NCBI GenBank assembly: GCA_028015205.1
Contig: CM051514.1
Location: forward strand, 39,448,150 to 39,512,149
Reading direction: 5' to 3'
DNA length: 64,000 bases
Source: Mytilisepta virgata
Taxonomy: Eukaryota; Mollusca; Bivalvia; Mytilida; Mytilidae
Each line of letters begins with the position of its first letter. Position 1 is the stretch's first letter. The notes below the pieces were generated by a model. It made no database searches. It was not told the DNA's origin and saw only the letters and a list, made by a program, of their open reading frames with translations. Below, piece by piece: positions 34,427 to 60,286 of the stretch. Made by a program: the position numbers and the translations under genes.

Positions 34427-35719
34427 TAGATTTTTTGTGCATTGATCACGATAAGATGCTACAATTACCAGGTACAAATAATTCACAATTCCTCCAAGCA
34501 GTTTCTTACAAGAACTTTAAAGAAATTGAGTCTGATATTTATGTCTCTAAAAAAAAACTTAGCTGTATGCGAGTGGTCATGAAAAAAAAACTTGGCCGTC
34601 GGCGTATATGTGTCATAATAATTTATATGAGTCTACCTCATAACCTGAACTCAAACTAACAAATTTGTTAAAAATAACTCACCATAGTGACTTGGTGTCA
34701 ATGAACACTGTTACAACCCACCTTGTTTTTTTTTCTTCAAATTTGCGTTAAATTTTGGTCAAGCTTGACGAGATTTGAATAAAATATTTTCAATTTGGAC
34801 CAACTCAACGCAATTTGAAAAAAAAAATTATTATATTTCAAAGTGCGTTAAACAGAAGCATCTTGACACACTTTGAAATAATTATTCGAACACTTTCTCA
34901 TGATCATTGGAGAATTGTGTTTGTCTGGTCTTGTCTGCTTTCTTCAGACCTAATTTTTTCTGCCATTTTTTTTTTTTTAGAGTTTTCGGTGAAATATTTA
35001 TTCCAGCACATTCAGACGAGGATATTGTCGTTATCAACGTAGGTGCTTGCATCCGTCGCATTTTCTTGCGACATCAAATCCTCTATCACTTTTGGTATAG
35101 GGATTTAAACTTTTTATAGAATGATTGTATGTCATCTGTAAATGGATGTATGATTTTCAAAAATGACCCACAAGATTGGAATTATGGCATTTTGGAATTT
35201 AAGTTTCTTGGGTTAAACTCCCCTTTCATTTTTCATTGTATACAATTTTAACAGTATAGTGATGAAATTGGTGTTTGAAATTTGAAAAACGGAATGAAAC
35301 AGATTGGGAGGGAGAAAAACTAATATAGTATTAAAGGAAGAAAAGGAATTAAATAAAAGGCAAACTATTTTATGAAATTGAGACCGGTGTCTCCCAAATT
35401 ATGAATTTGCAATTTTAATTGTATGAAAACGTCTTAACATTATTTGAGAAAGGACCATTATTGCTATTGTGTCGGAGGTTTAGTATTTATGGAATTCGCC
35501 CTGAGACAAATGTATTTCGACCTATCCAGTAATTAGTAAAATTTTCCTAAGTTGTAACCATCCCAATCGTGCAAACACTATCAACAGGAATTTCCATGTC
35601 ACATATGACCCCTGGTGCAAGATCCTAAGGGGATCCAAAAGGAAAAAAGTGATTGCATCGAACTCTTCTTACAGTATTTTAGATAGGAACATGAACAGTA
35701 TAAGAGTTATCTGTACTTA

Positions 35720-36035
35720 GGGAGCAACGATTTGATTTTATGGGGGGGGGGGGGGGGGGGTGGGGGTGGGGGGGGGGGGGGGCAGGATCAAATGTTTAAT
35801 CCTGGCTATTTTTCGTCGAAAATTTGGTCCTGGATTTATTTTTTTGGGCGCTGTTGCAGCTATTTCTTTTTATTTTCATTTAAAAAAAGATTTCCTGAAA
35901 CAGGCGCTGCATTTTTTCACACCTAAAGTGATCCTGTCTTTTTATTTTGCCAAATTCCTGGTCATGCCTTTTTATTTCAAATTTGACTCTACCCCCCCCC
36001 CCCCTTCCCCTCATAAAAAGCAAATGGTTGCTCCC
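35720..36035. mobile_element. MITE with GGGAGCAAC ends, G/C runs and TTA duplication
   Basis: TTA|GGGAGCAACGATTTG... followed by a long G-run (35741-35782); the right end is the inverse, with a C-run then AAATGGTTGCTCCC|TTA. A 3-bp TTA duplication suits PIF/Harbinger-type insertion. Non-coding. Confidence 0.7.
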
Positions 36036-36229
36036 TTAGGGTTTGGAATTCTGATATTTGCCCCGAGGCCAGAAATACAGTGAAAATGCATTTCATGTTA
36101 TCCAGTAGTGTGTCGATTAGGACCAACTTAAGGCGATTTGAAGAAAAAAAATCGAGGTGCGTCAAATATTGAGACCAAATTGTTTAACGCGATTTGAAAA
36201 ACTTTGGCACAAAAATGGGGGGGGGGGGA

Positions 36230-36460
36230 GAGGGGTAGTAAAACTTGGCAGCAAAGTTATTATCTTTAGGTGATCATCTTGCAGAATTTTATCCGAACCA
36301 CCAGATATTCGCAACATCTAAACGGGATTTAACTTCGGGCTCTATAGGAAAGTTTACTTGAAGATCGTCTTGTGTAATACCACCATGGAAATTATTGAAC
36401 CAAATTGTGTATTGTCGTTGGCAAATAAGTTCTTCCTCTTTCTTGTTTATTTCATTAATA
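36230..36460 (+). repeat. Decayed core of a family a Helitron-like element
   Basis: Reads AAACTTGGCAGCAAAG, CTTTAGGTGATCATCTTGCAGAA, TAACTTCGGGCTCTATAGGAAA, GAAGATCGTCTTGTGTAATACC: the order of blocks in one 170-bp unit of the elements at 14211 and 16098. Ends missing. Confidence 0.5.
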
Positions 36461-37878
36461 GACGTGCAGTCTTTTGAATTCCATTGTTCTATCTTATTCT
36501 TATTTTTTGTGTCGAAGATATAAATATTTGTTTTTGCTACTTTTAAAGATACAGGTATGAGAGCTTCCCGACAATCTACCTAATTTAAAATTCATAATAA
36601 ATATGTTTTTTCTGTGTCATCACGCCGTATACAAAATGTAAAAAGATGTTATATAATAACTTCAGATGCCAAAACATAGAACAATTGGACTTTTCCCCCA
36701 TTTTCGTTTAATTGCCAATGTTTTGAACTTCTGTGCCAAATCCAAATTTCAAAAGCTAATGTGCATCAATACATTATCTTGATACTAAGCTAAAAGCTGT
36801 AGCTTAAGTTCAAATGACGTAAGAGCCTTTTTGATCCTTTCTTTGAATCCATAAATGAAAATCCAAAAGCTATTGAGCATCCAAAGCTTATCTACAATTA
36901 TTCTGTAACAAAATTCAAACCCTAAACTAAATAAATGTTCTGAACAGAGACATTAATCCTTTTTGAGCCCTTGTACGGACACTCAAGGAAAATTATGACT
37001 TTGTTTCCATAACAAAATTAAAAACATAAACTAAAGAATATTTTGATTAGTTCAAGTCAATCCTTTTGGGTCCAATATTTCGAAATCCTACCGGAGCAAT
37101 CTATTTGATTCGATAATTTTAAATCAAATTAAAACAGCCATCCAAAAACATCTTGGAAATAATATAAAAATACTATAAAAAACTAAAACTAAAACCCTAA
37201 ATTTAAACAAATGTTTGAAAGATTTCAAGTTAAACAGATATTCAGAAATTTCGTCAAAGGGAAGCTGTTGTGTTGGTTTTTAAATTTGGGGATAGATTCG
37301 TAAGCATAATTTACGCTTGCAATCATTTTTCACAAAATAAGAGCTGATTAGACCTTGTTTTGACTGAAATTCGGCGTTTAATCCTTTTCAAAATGTCATT
37401 ATGAAAAAAAAATTGATGTACTGTTGACGCATTTTGAATTTTTTTTGTAAACTGTGTTAAAGTGGTCTCGATTTTAACGCAATTTGAAAAATAACTTCAA
37501 ACTGCGTTGAAGTGGTCCAAATTTTGGACGCTCTTTGAAAAAATTTTAAAAGCGGGTTAAGCTTGACCGAAATTTTTGTTCAAATTGCGTAATTTTTTCA
37601 AAGTGGGTTGTTACAGAGCACAACTAACAAGTCGTAAATCCACAAAATGTGCATCAAAATTAGTATCAAAGAACTTTGTTAAACTTACCTGTTTTCCTTA
37701 TTGAAATTAAATTTATCTGAGGTAGGTAGAGGGTTTTTATAAAGTAACTTTTTAAAATTTCCTAGTGGTTCCGGTTATTTATAAAAAATAAAAATTTCAA
37801 ATGCTGGATGCTATAATCCTCCTAAATTTTTTTGAAAACATCTATTGATATGCTTTATTATATTCCAAATTAAAAACG

Positions 37879-38009
37879 TTTAGAAGCAAACTCTCTTCAG
37901 TGAAATATATCTTAAAAAGGAACATTTCACACGGTGCAAGTGTATTAGAAGCAAACTCTCTTCAGTGAAATGTATCTTAAAAAGGAACATTTCACATGGT
38001 GCAAGTGTA
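37879..38009. repeat. 66-bp tandem duplication
   Basis: Two units starting TTAGAAGCAAACTCTC at 37879 and 37945 differ at only a few positions. Recent tandem duplication in non-coding DNA. Confidence 0.85.
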
Positions 38010-38133
38010 TGCAGGTTGTTTTCTATAAATTTCAATTAGTTTATTCTCTTATAAATAGTGTACAACAATATTTTAATGTACCCTATGCATGGTCACATGA
38101 TCTTTACGGTATACAGTTATTTAACAGTACTGA

Positions 38134-38229
38134 GGGATATAGCCATTTTATTTGTCCCGAGACTATTTTCCAGACGGGTAGCGGAGGGAAATAGTCAGTG
38201 TCGAGGGGACAAATAAAATAGCTATATCG
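38134..38229. repeat. Foldback repeat
   Basis: GATATAGCCATTTTATTTG at the left is matched by inverse CAAATAAAATAGCTATATC at the right with CCCGAG/TCGAGGGG continuing inward. Small MITE or foldback element. Confidence 0.65.
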
Positions 38230-38260
38230 TCTTGTTTTTGAAACTAATCACTAGTAAAAA

Positions 38261-38785
38261 CTAGAAAATGTGTCTATAAGACTGATGATGCCCCGCCCTA
38301 AAAACAATATAGGTGTTGCTGAACTGCGTTGTACTATACAAGAGGACTGTAGTGGTGAAATATCATTGATATATTACTATAGGTTTCTGGGAAATGAACC
38401 TACACGCAAAACTTAACCAGTCACTGAAGCATTAATTGTAGGTCATAGCAACCCAAGCGTTGCTGAACTGTGTTGTACTATACAAGAGGACTGTAATGGG
38501 GAAATAAAATTGATATATTACTATAGGTTTCTGAGAAATGAACCTCAACGCAAAACTTAACCGAAGTCACTGAAGCATGAAATATAGGTCATAGCGACCC
38601 AAGTGTTGCTGAACTGCGTTGTACTATACAAGAGGACTGTAGTTGTGAAATAAAATTGATATATTACTATAGGTTTCTGAGAAATAAAGCTAAACGCAAA
38701 ACTTAACCCAATCGGGACGTACGGACGGACAGACGGAAAAGGGTAAATCTATATGCCCTGGCCACATTCGTTGCAAAAAACATAC
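38261..38785 (-). mobile_element. Helitron-like element family c, second copy
   Basis: - strand: decayed 5' palindrome near 38750-38785, CCGTCCGTCCGTACGTCCC, three units of about 120-130 bp (GTTGCTGAACTGCGTTGT in + at 38312 and related at 38459 and 38604). 3' GTC-TTATA-GAC stem then CTAG at 38264-38261 next to host T. Confidence 0.65.
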
Positions 38786-39006
38786 TGAGGTATAATAATT
38801 AATACTATTTCATATTGTGTCTTCAAATTTGACATTTCCCTCCAATTTTGTTGGTCTCTATAAATTTCATTCATACCAATGGTTTTATTTGCATTCTTCA
38901 TACCAGTGGTATGTGATCAGGTAATTACAGTGATGCGAGTTTTTTGTCTTTGCTGAAATAATGCTGTGACAACAATCAACAAAAGATAATCTATTTTTAA
39001 ATAGGG

Positions 39007-39275
39007 GGGCCTCGGTGGCCGAGTGGTCTAGGTAGTTCGTCATGACTACTACTGATCACTAGCCTGTCAACGCTGGGGTTGAGAGTTCGAATCTCACCTG
39101 TGGCGGGGTGTGTTCGACTCCGATCTTAATTGACAAGGATTGCCAATTTCCCTACCGAAGGTCGGTGGTTCTCTCCGGGCACTCCGGCTTCCTCCACCAA
39201 TAAAAACTGGCCGCCGCGAAATGGCCAAATGTGCTGAAAACGGCGTTAATCTCCAACTAAACAAACAAACAAATT
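39007..39275 (+). mobile_element. tRNA-derived SINE with V-SINE (RUDI-like) body
   Basis: tRNA-Leu/Ser-like head with A box GGCCGAGTGGTCTAGG and B box GAGTTCGAATCTC, then TCCGGGCACTCCGGCTTCC, the conserved central block of V-SINEs, and a tail CTGAAAACGGCGTTAATC ending in (CAAA)n. Near-intact; the best evidence here for a molluscan genome. Confidence 0.8.
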
Positions 39276-40412
39276 TTTAAATAGCATCATGAGTTTACTG
39301 GAAAAAAATCTGAAGTGAAAACTTTGTCCTTTTTTCTATTCAAAATAACTGTAAAATTCATGGTCTCAAAGTGCATGTTTCTTTTTTAAATCCATTGCAT
39401 TATCAAAGAGGGCATCTGTCCAACTAAAGTGTAATGCACATAAATAACACAAAGCACGATTTTAAAGAGAATTTTATTTTTTTTTAATTCAATTTATATA
39501 TTTAATACGCTTGACATTGCATGAAACAGAGGCAAATATAGGAAACAGATTGCTTAAATATACAATAGTTTAGAAAATTAATATCAGAAATTATAATACT
39601 GCATGCAATATTAATGATAACAATGGTTTTTTCACATAAATAAAATAGTTATTGTTATACATGTATTATGAATCAGTTTACTTATTTTATCAACAAGCAT
39701 TAAATATTATCCTGTGGTATGGACATGACAGAAAGATATACTTCTCCAATCAAAAGTCTTATTCTATTGTTCATCATTATTAAAACTGAAATTAAAGTAA
39801 ATATTTTCTACACAAATATTAGTATAATATCTCATTTTCAATTGATTTTCAAGATTTTTCAAGAAAATCTATTATAAAATCGAAAGTTGCTACCACTAAA
39901 AAAAAATTCACTGCCATTTAATTTCATTTACAGTACAGTGCTGACCCTATCCAAAATTTATGCCATCAGTGAATAAACCAGTTTTCATTAATTCATGTTC
40001 TCGTGTAATTTTCTGTTTCAATATTATATAGGTAAAAGGCTTGGTACCAGACAAATATCATTTTTTGTAGCAATGTTACTGAGTATAGATTCATTCTAAA
40101 ACACTGAAATCATTATTATGATTTAGCAAGAAAATCAGTTTTCAGTTAGACCAAAACAAATAACTAGGGTAGGTTGGGAAAAGTCACACGGTTTTTTTTT
40201 TATATATATCTTAGTTACCAAAACAATTTTTCATCTTCGTTAACTATGTTTATGTCTAAACCCATAGAAGATTAAATCCAGAAATAATATTATTTGGGGT
40301 CACAGCAAAAAGTTAAGGTCCGTAGAGAAACTGGAAGCACACAATATTTTGTGTTAGGCCTTAGAACAATTTCACCACATACAAATGCAAATAAAGCTTT
40401 TTCTTAAATTAC
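39276..40412. other. AT-rich sequence, no feature recognised
   Basis: Between the SINE and a MITE. No exon seen. Could be intergenic or, less likely, distal Ral 3' UTR. Confidence 0.35.
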
Positions 40413-40415
40413 TAA

Positions 40416-40603
40416 GGGCTATTCCAGAAAAAATGGTATGGGGGGGTTGGAAGGCATTTTTTTTCAGCACCCACTACCCATACAATTTAAAATAAAATTT
40501 CCTTATGCTTCCTTTAGAATTTTTTTCCAGACCCCCGACCACCCATACAATTTTATATAAAGTGCCTTCCAACCCCCCCATACATTTTTTTCCGGAATAG
40601 CCC
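40416..40603. mobile_element. MITE with long inverted ends and TAA duplication
   Basis: TAA|GGGCTATTCCAGAAAAAATG... and ...CATTTTTTTCCGGAATAGCCC|TAA; arms of about 40 bp include G-run/C-run and TTGGAAGGCA/TGCCTTCCAA. 188 bp. The 3-bp TAA duplication fits PIF/Harbinger-type insertion. Confidence 0.8.
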
Positions 40604-42264
40604 TAAAGATAAATATGAAGCACATCATATAAGAGTATTTAAGATATAGTACTGTAAATATACAATACATGTGCACCATGTGATGGAGGAATATTTACAA
40701 AAGAATATACTGATCTGTCTAAACATAACATTGGAGGTACATGTATATATACAAAGTCTACTGGTTTTTTACTTGCGAAAAATTGCATAATTAATATTGT
40801 TTTTTCTACAAAAAAGTTAATTACATGTATTAATAAATATACGATATACATAATATCTATCATTTATAGTATGAATTTTTATAATATAGATAATAATCAG
40901 ATGCATATTAAAAATTTAACATTTCAGAAGATATTTAGATCAATTCTTTTTTAAATTATTTCTATCTATGAAAGACTCTCTATGACAGAATTTATAAATA
41001 TCTTACCGAAAAGGCAACATGAACACAACATTGAGAAACAAAAATAGGGGTTTTACAGTTTTGTTTTCTTATATGGCACATAAAGATAAGTTCTATAGCT
41101 AAATAAAGTAAATCTTTAAAACTGTCCCAGAAATCACTCTACTTTGTAATATGACAAAAATCTGCAACAAATTGACATTTTTGACAATCAAGTTTCCACC
41201 TCTGTTGAATCTAAACAGTGCAAGTGAAATCTAATTAAAAAGAGCAAATTAATGGGATTACAATATTAAGGAGTACAAAGTTATCACGTGAAAGCTACGG
41301 GTTGATAACATCGATTTTGAAGATTTTTTGAAAGGGTCACTTGTAAAACAATTATACAAACATGTAACTGTGTAATTAATGCCAATGAATGTGTAGTATA
41401 CTTCTAAATATAGCATAAAAAGTACAACAAATTTCACAATATAATATGAAATTTCTTACAAGTTTATAAGTTATGAAAATAAATTGAAATACTGATGAAC
41501 AGATCTAAATGAACAAATTAAAACACAATAATAACAACTATGATTTATAAAATGTAAAATTGTTCCCGTAAATATGAACAATTTTGGTGGGGATAAAAAA
41601 GATCAACAATGTGTATACTATGTCTTCAAAACAGATCTTTGATTAAAAAGTGTACACATGTGTACATATGTACAACAAACCTGTGTGGGATGAATTTTTT
41701 TCATAGAATTTTTCAGTTCAACTACCTCCAGCTAAGAACTGTTTTACTGTCAACTCAAAGAATTACAAGATTGAATTTTCACTTTGTTAAAACCAATTCT
41801 AGACAAGGCAACCATTCAACCTAAATAAATTATAAATATATCTAAATATTTTCAGACTGATTTTAAAATATACAAATTTTCTCCATTTTTTTTTAATTGT
41901 ATATCCTTTAGTTTAGGTAGTTAAAAATGGTGATAATCTGGAAAACAAGATTTCTGATGAAAATAATATGCATATCTTTAGTGTTTAATGGTTGAAAATA
42001 TTCCCAATTTTAAAATGATTTCAGATCTTTCAAGAGTTAATACTCAAACACCACAAGAAGCAAATGTGCTGTTAATAGTAATTTAATATAACAATGTGCT
42101 ATGATCATAAAACAAGGGGCTTGATGTAAATGTCCTATTACCTAGTACTTTAATGTCACCCTTCTGTGCTATATATATATATATATACATCACTGCAGAA
42201 CGTCAATTGCTCAAATACCAAAGGGATTGATAAAATGGTTTGAGTATCAAAGTTCTAAAGTATT

Positions 42265-42440
42265 GATTGATTGTTTTATTGGGTTTTATGTCACTTTTAG
42301 CACATTTGGGGCAGTCTTTTATTGGCGTAGAAAGCCCTGTCAGTTGATCAGTTGAACTCATGATCTCAGTGTCGACAGACTGGTGTTCACAAGTATTTAG
42401 CCGAACTACCCAGACCACATGGCCATCATTGGCAATTCTA
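42265..42440 (-). mobile_element. SINE fragment related to the RUDI-like copy
   Basis: - strand: GGCCATGTGGTCTGGGTAG head, ATGAGTTCAACTGATC (B-box-like), ACTGCCCCAAATGTGCTAAA and a CATAAAACCC(AATA) tail with (CAAT)n. Diverged relative of 39007-39275. Confidence 0.6.
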
Positions 42441-43031
42441 AAGAATTGAAATTTCTTAAGACAAGTTTATAAACATACTATCTGTACATATTAGCAAATT
42501 GTATGAAAACGTTGCTAAGATTTTAGAATAAATCTAGTACGTGAACAAGACAATGGTAATATATAATAGACTGATAATCAGACAGTTAAATTGACTAGAA
42601 AAGAATGTGCTTGTGTATATGAAAACCAAACACTTGCACATGAAAATTTAATATTTTATGCCTATAAAAAACAACATATCAGTAAAAAGCAAAAGCAAAA
42701 ACTAAAACAAATACTAGTATACTGCCTTAAATAGAAAATCATTTCAATACATGTTAATCATCAAATAATGCTGAATCTATAGGTTAAAGGTTTTCTTCAG
42801 TCCTATCTCTCTGAACAGCTACTATGATATAAAGAATAATCCCTTATTTACTTATACTATAAGAACAATGTAAAAGCTTTTAAAACTGACTTTAAACATC
42901 TAACCCCCATTTCACAAAAATCACATGACCACAACTACACATATAATGTGGTGTACACAGGATTTTAGAAGATTACATTTCAGTTATGACAAACTGTAGA
43001 CATACAATACTTTGTGAAACAGAGACCTTAA

Positions 43032-43304
43032 GGTGGTACCTAACACTACTGGGAGATAACTCTGTAAAATCAGCTAAACGTTTAAATAACGTTATGTTGT
43101 TAATGGAATATTAAGCTTTTCAATGATCAATATTAGTGTTTGTCAAACTGCTATACAGTCAGTGTAATTTTTCTGATGAATTGGTTGGTTCAAATGTTTT
43201 GAAATTTTAAAATTTTTGTCAATGGGTCAAAGTAAATACTTTGTCAAAATTTTATGAAAATTAAACGAGCCAAATTAATTTTAGTGAAAGTGTTGGGTAC
43301 CACC
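43032..43304. mobile_element. MITE with TTAA target duplication (GGTGGTACC family)
   Basis: TTAA|GGTGGTACCTAACACT and AGTGTTGGGTACCACC|TTAA, one mismatch in 16 bp. 273 bp, non-coding. Lies 155 bp past the stop of Ral terminal exon B, so it may be transcribed in the Ral 3' UTR. Confidence 0.8.
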
Positions 43305-43458
43305 TTAATACTTATTACTAAACTGAAAGCCACTTTTTCAGGACAATAGCTGATAGCAATTAATGTACAATGATATCACTGACATTTAGACCAAGCCCAT
43401 CTATAATAATTAATACACTAATGTCATGTTAAAAAGGCATGCTAGGTTTGTAGTGTTT

Positions 43459-56817
<13,359 letters not shown>

Positions 56818-57229
56818 GATTTCTTCCCTCTTTTGCTTTGTCAGGAATAAACAACTACACATGGTAAATAAAGATGTAAACAATTATTCAATCAGCCCTT
56901 TAAATCACACATCTGATCAAGATTACTCATATGCTATATATAGATATATAAAAACCAACAAAATCAATATACAATGTATTTAATTATTAGTCTAACTCAA
57001 TTTGTCACAAATTAACTTTTCATTGCTATGAGTTATTCTTTAATAAAATGAGTTAAATTTTATCTTCAAAAAAGAAAATCTAATATACATAATATAATAT
57101 AGTATTACACTTTCAGTTACTGGTATAACATATTCATCTGGATCAAATTTTTATGGGAGTCCCTAAAGTGCATTTAGTAACAGTGAACATACAGGGTCCA
57201 AAGTTCAGACTCTTGTACACTATTTTGAA

Positions 57230-57402
57230 AGGGAAAACAGAAGTTTCAGAATAACATTTTTTTATTTTTTCTGCCGATTTATCTATTTTAGTAATGGCAG
57301 GCCTACATTTTTTCACCGAACTGTCCTAGTGGTTTCATAAGAAAAGTTTAATATAAAAGTTTACAGACGATAATGGACTTCCAATACAAGTGAGCTAAGG
57401 GA
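57230..57402 (-). repeat. Relic 5' part of a family a Helitron-like element
   Basis: In + orientation it reads TGGTTTCATAAGAAAAG, AGTTTACAGACGATAATGGAC, CAAGTGAGCTAA, matching the 5' flank of intact copies (AGTTAACGGACGACAATG..., CAAGTGAGCT). Upstream of the Ral start. Confidence 0.5.
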
Positions 57403-57974
57403 TTTTTGAAATCTTGAAGCGATGATTTGCATGTTCCATCATTTCAGAATCCACTAATTCAATTGCAGAACTGACAACACAGATTTTCAATGTAACAACC
57501 AATGACAATGGTACAGTAAAGATATTGTAAAATAACACTTGCAGCATTTAAATAATTTTTATAAATTGAGGACAGAAAACCTTTGGATTTTTCAGTATTT
57601 ACCAAGTTTCCAGGGATTTTGCTGGACAATTGGCCCAGCAAGAACGTTAGATTAGCTGCATAGAAAAAAATTTAGCCAACATTTACAAACATTAAAGAAA
57701 AATCCAGTGGACCGATTCCAATCTTGTGAATGAACTTCGTGAAGACTGATTTTTGATACTATTACTTTATAAAGTGATAAGTATGTTGATTATATTACCA
57801 GTACAGTATTGGTAACTGGTATATGTCATCAAATTTCACATTTAAAGACCAAATTTAATAGTACATAACAATAAAATAATTATAAACTAAATTACATTTT
57901 TATCTCTGTATAATTTTCGCAATAGGAAAAGGGGGTGGGAGTGGTGGTGTTGGGGCATTCCAACTGTTTGTGCC

Positions 57975-58330
57975 ATTTTTAACAACACTTTATTTGCATA
58001 AAATACACCCATATGGATCAAAGCAAAACAATACAATAACACCTCAATATATATACATCACAATAGACATTAACACTAAGAACATGAATACAACAAACAG
58101 CTTACAATAAAAAAAATCTTTAGAATTATAATATGAACTCTGACCAATGTGGACCCTATTTTCGTAGTGCCAATGACTGCTTTATAAAGTTGCAAACATA
58201 AGGTAAAAGTTCTAATTTAGGGTTTAAAATTTGACTAATATGCTCCAATTTGTTATTAAAATCTATATTCAAATTAAGTTGAAGACGTTGGAACATAGTT
58301 TGCCTTTGCTTTTTACAGAGGTATTGCCAT
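57975..58330 (-). pseudogene. 3' end of an older non-LTR retrotransposon, split by a younger insertion
   Basis: - strand open frame ending NPKLELLPYVCNFIKQSLALRK then a stop at 58156, resembling the last residues of the LINE at 58332-60275 (...YLANGLELRK). The tail CAAATAAAGTGTTGTT near 57980 looks like a LINE 3' terminus. It reads on from the fragment at 60287-60880, with the + strand LINE between. Confidence 0.6.
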
Positions 58331-58331
58331 A

Positions 58332-60275
58332 AATAATAGTATTGGTAAGACATTTAATATAATACTTCACAACAGACTTGATAAATTCCTATCTGATAAT
58401 AATATTATAGATAAAACTCAAATTGGATTTTCTAAGAAAGCTCGCACTTCAGATCATATTTTTGTACTCAAGTGCCTAATTGAAAAATATGTTAAAAATG
58501 GTAAAGGTAAACTATATGTATGTTTTGTAGATTTCCGCAAGGCCTTTGATAAGGTTATTCACATTGGTATATTTCATAAATTGTTACAACACACTCATAA
58601 TGGTATTTTTTTACAAAATATTAAAATGTATGTATAGTAATGACAAACTATGTCTTAAAGTAGAAGACAAAATAACTGACTTTTTTAAATATGATGTTGG
58701 AGTATGACAAGGCGACATATTGAGTCCCACATTGTTTAAACTATTTATCAATGATTTGCCAGGTATATTGTCTAACATTTCAGATAATGTAAATTTAGAT
58801 AATGAAAATATATCATGTCTGCTATATGCTGATGATCTTATATTAATATCTGATTCAAAAGATGGGCTTCAGAGAAGGCTTGATACATTGTGCACATACT
58901 GTAAAGATTGGTGTATGGAAATAAATGCGAAGAAAACAAAGATCATTATATTCAATAGGAGTGGACGACTCTTAAATGAATGTTTTAATGTAGGAAGTAT
59001 TTCTATTGAATGTGTCAAACAATATAAATATCTTGGCATTGTCATTCAAAATACTGGAAACTTTAATGAAGCCAAGAAACAATTATTCCAAAAAGGCCTG
59101 CTTTAAACTATATAAAGACATGAAATCATCAAGTCCCCCATTAAAAACACTTTTACACTTATTTGATCACTGTATACAGCCAATTATTACATATGAATGT
59201 GAAAACTGGGGTATAGTTAATATCACACCTAAAAGAAAGTCATTATCTCTCTATGATATTTTCAAAGATTGGGAATTTGAGAAGTTGAATTTGAAGTTCT
59301 GTAAACATATACTTGGTGTATCAAAGATGTGCACAAATGTAGCAGTCTTGTCTGAACTGGGAAGATACCCTTTATACGTTAATGTGTTAACAAATATGTT
59401 TATGTATTGGCATAGACTTGAAAATTCTCCATCTGATTTATTGAAAAAAGCCTACAATGAGATAAAGGCTTTTGATAGTAAAGTTACTCCTAGCTGCAAT
59501 AATTTATGGCTTTCAAACCTTTATTTTTTTAGTGAAAAATTAGGTATTGACCTTAATTTATGTCAGAATTTGGGCAAAGGTAAATTTAAAAAACTACTTA
59601 AAAAACAGCTTAAATTAAATTTCCAGAATGATTGGAAGAATATGAGAGGTACGTGCCTACAAGATCAAGGCAAGCTGGACTCATATTTCACATACAAGAG
59701 TAGATTTGACTATGAGAATTATTTAGATATAAAAAATCCCAAAAGGTATTAGCTTACAAAATATAGACTCAGTAACCATTGTTTTAGAATAGAAACTGGC
59801 AGACATGAACGCGTTACCAATATATCTGGCAAACATGAAATACTACCCCGACATGAGAGATTATGTTTATATTGTAATTTAAATTCTATTGAAAATGAAA
59901 TACATTTCCTTCTGGAATGCCCTCTCTATGAGAACCTTAGAAAAGATATGACTAATTACATTAAAAAATACCCAAATTTACTTATTCTACATTCGTATGA
60001 TCTCTATATCTGGATCATGAGTAATGAAGACAATAGCTTTTTATCTATTTTATGTGAATATCTTGCTAATGGCCTGGAACTAAGGAAAACCAAAAAAATG
60101 AATATTTAATATCATTATTATCTCCCTTTGATCACTGACCCTTTCCTCATACAGTTGACATTCAATTTATAAGCTATATGTTCTTTTAATTGCATTGTAA
60201 TGTTTTGTTATTGTACTGTTTGTGTTATGCTCTTTATGGGCCCTATAATTTGGAAAATAAAACTTATTATTATTA
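58332..60275 (+). pseudogene. Non-LTR retrotransposon, 5'-truncated and mutated, with reverse transcriptase
   Basis: Reverse transcriptase blocks in order: IGKTFNIILHNRL, TQIGFSKKARTSDHIFVLK, FVDFRKAFDKV, GDILSPTLFKLFINDL, YADDLILISDSKDG, MEINAKKTKI, YKYLGIVI; then a C-terminal domain with CLYCN...HFLLECPLYENL (zinc-knuckle-like C-x2-C...H-x4-C). Defects seen: a 4-bp insertion with stop at 58635, Arg-to-stop (CGA to TGA) at 58705-58710 just before QGD, a frameshift near 59085 and a stop at 59750. No endonuclease domain remains. The 3' end TTTGGAAAATAAAAC is followed by (TTA)n. Clade (CR1/jockey-like or other) not decided. Confidence 0.85.
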
Positions 60276-60286
60276 ATGTTACAAAT

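Larger units (their letters stand above)
34708..37617. mobile_element. Possible 2.9-kb foldback element with long inverted ends
   Basis: Left end has GTTACAACCCACCTTG and repeated AACGCAATTTGAAAAA / GCGTTAAA blocks; the right end has the inverse (CAAAGTGGGTTGTTACAG, GCGTTGAAGTGGTCCAAA). A further block of the same motif lies at 36115-36200. Non-coding inside. A MITE (35720-36035) is nested in it. Confidence 0.45.

Noticed and set aside
34150..34659. 169-codon open frame on the + strand
   Set aside because: It spans the CGACG-repeat and palindrome of a Helitron-like element (Arg/Thr-rich low complexity) and has no recognisable domain.
35732..36083. Gly-rich protein from the long G-run
   Set aside because: The poly-Gly comes from the G-run of a MITE with inverted ends; not coding.
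58332..60109. Functional reverse transcriptase gene
   Set aside because: An insertion, two premature stops and a frameshift interrupt it, and the 5' part including any endonuclease is missing.
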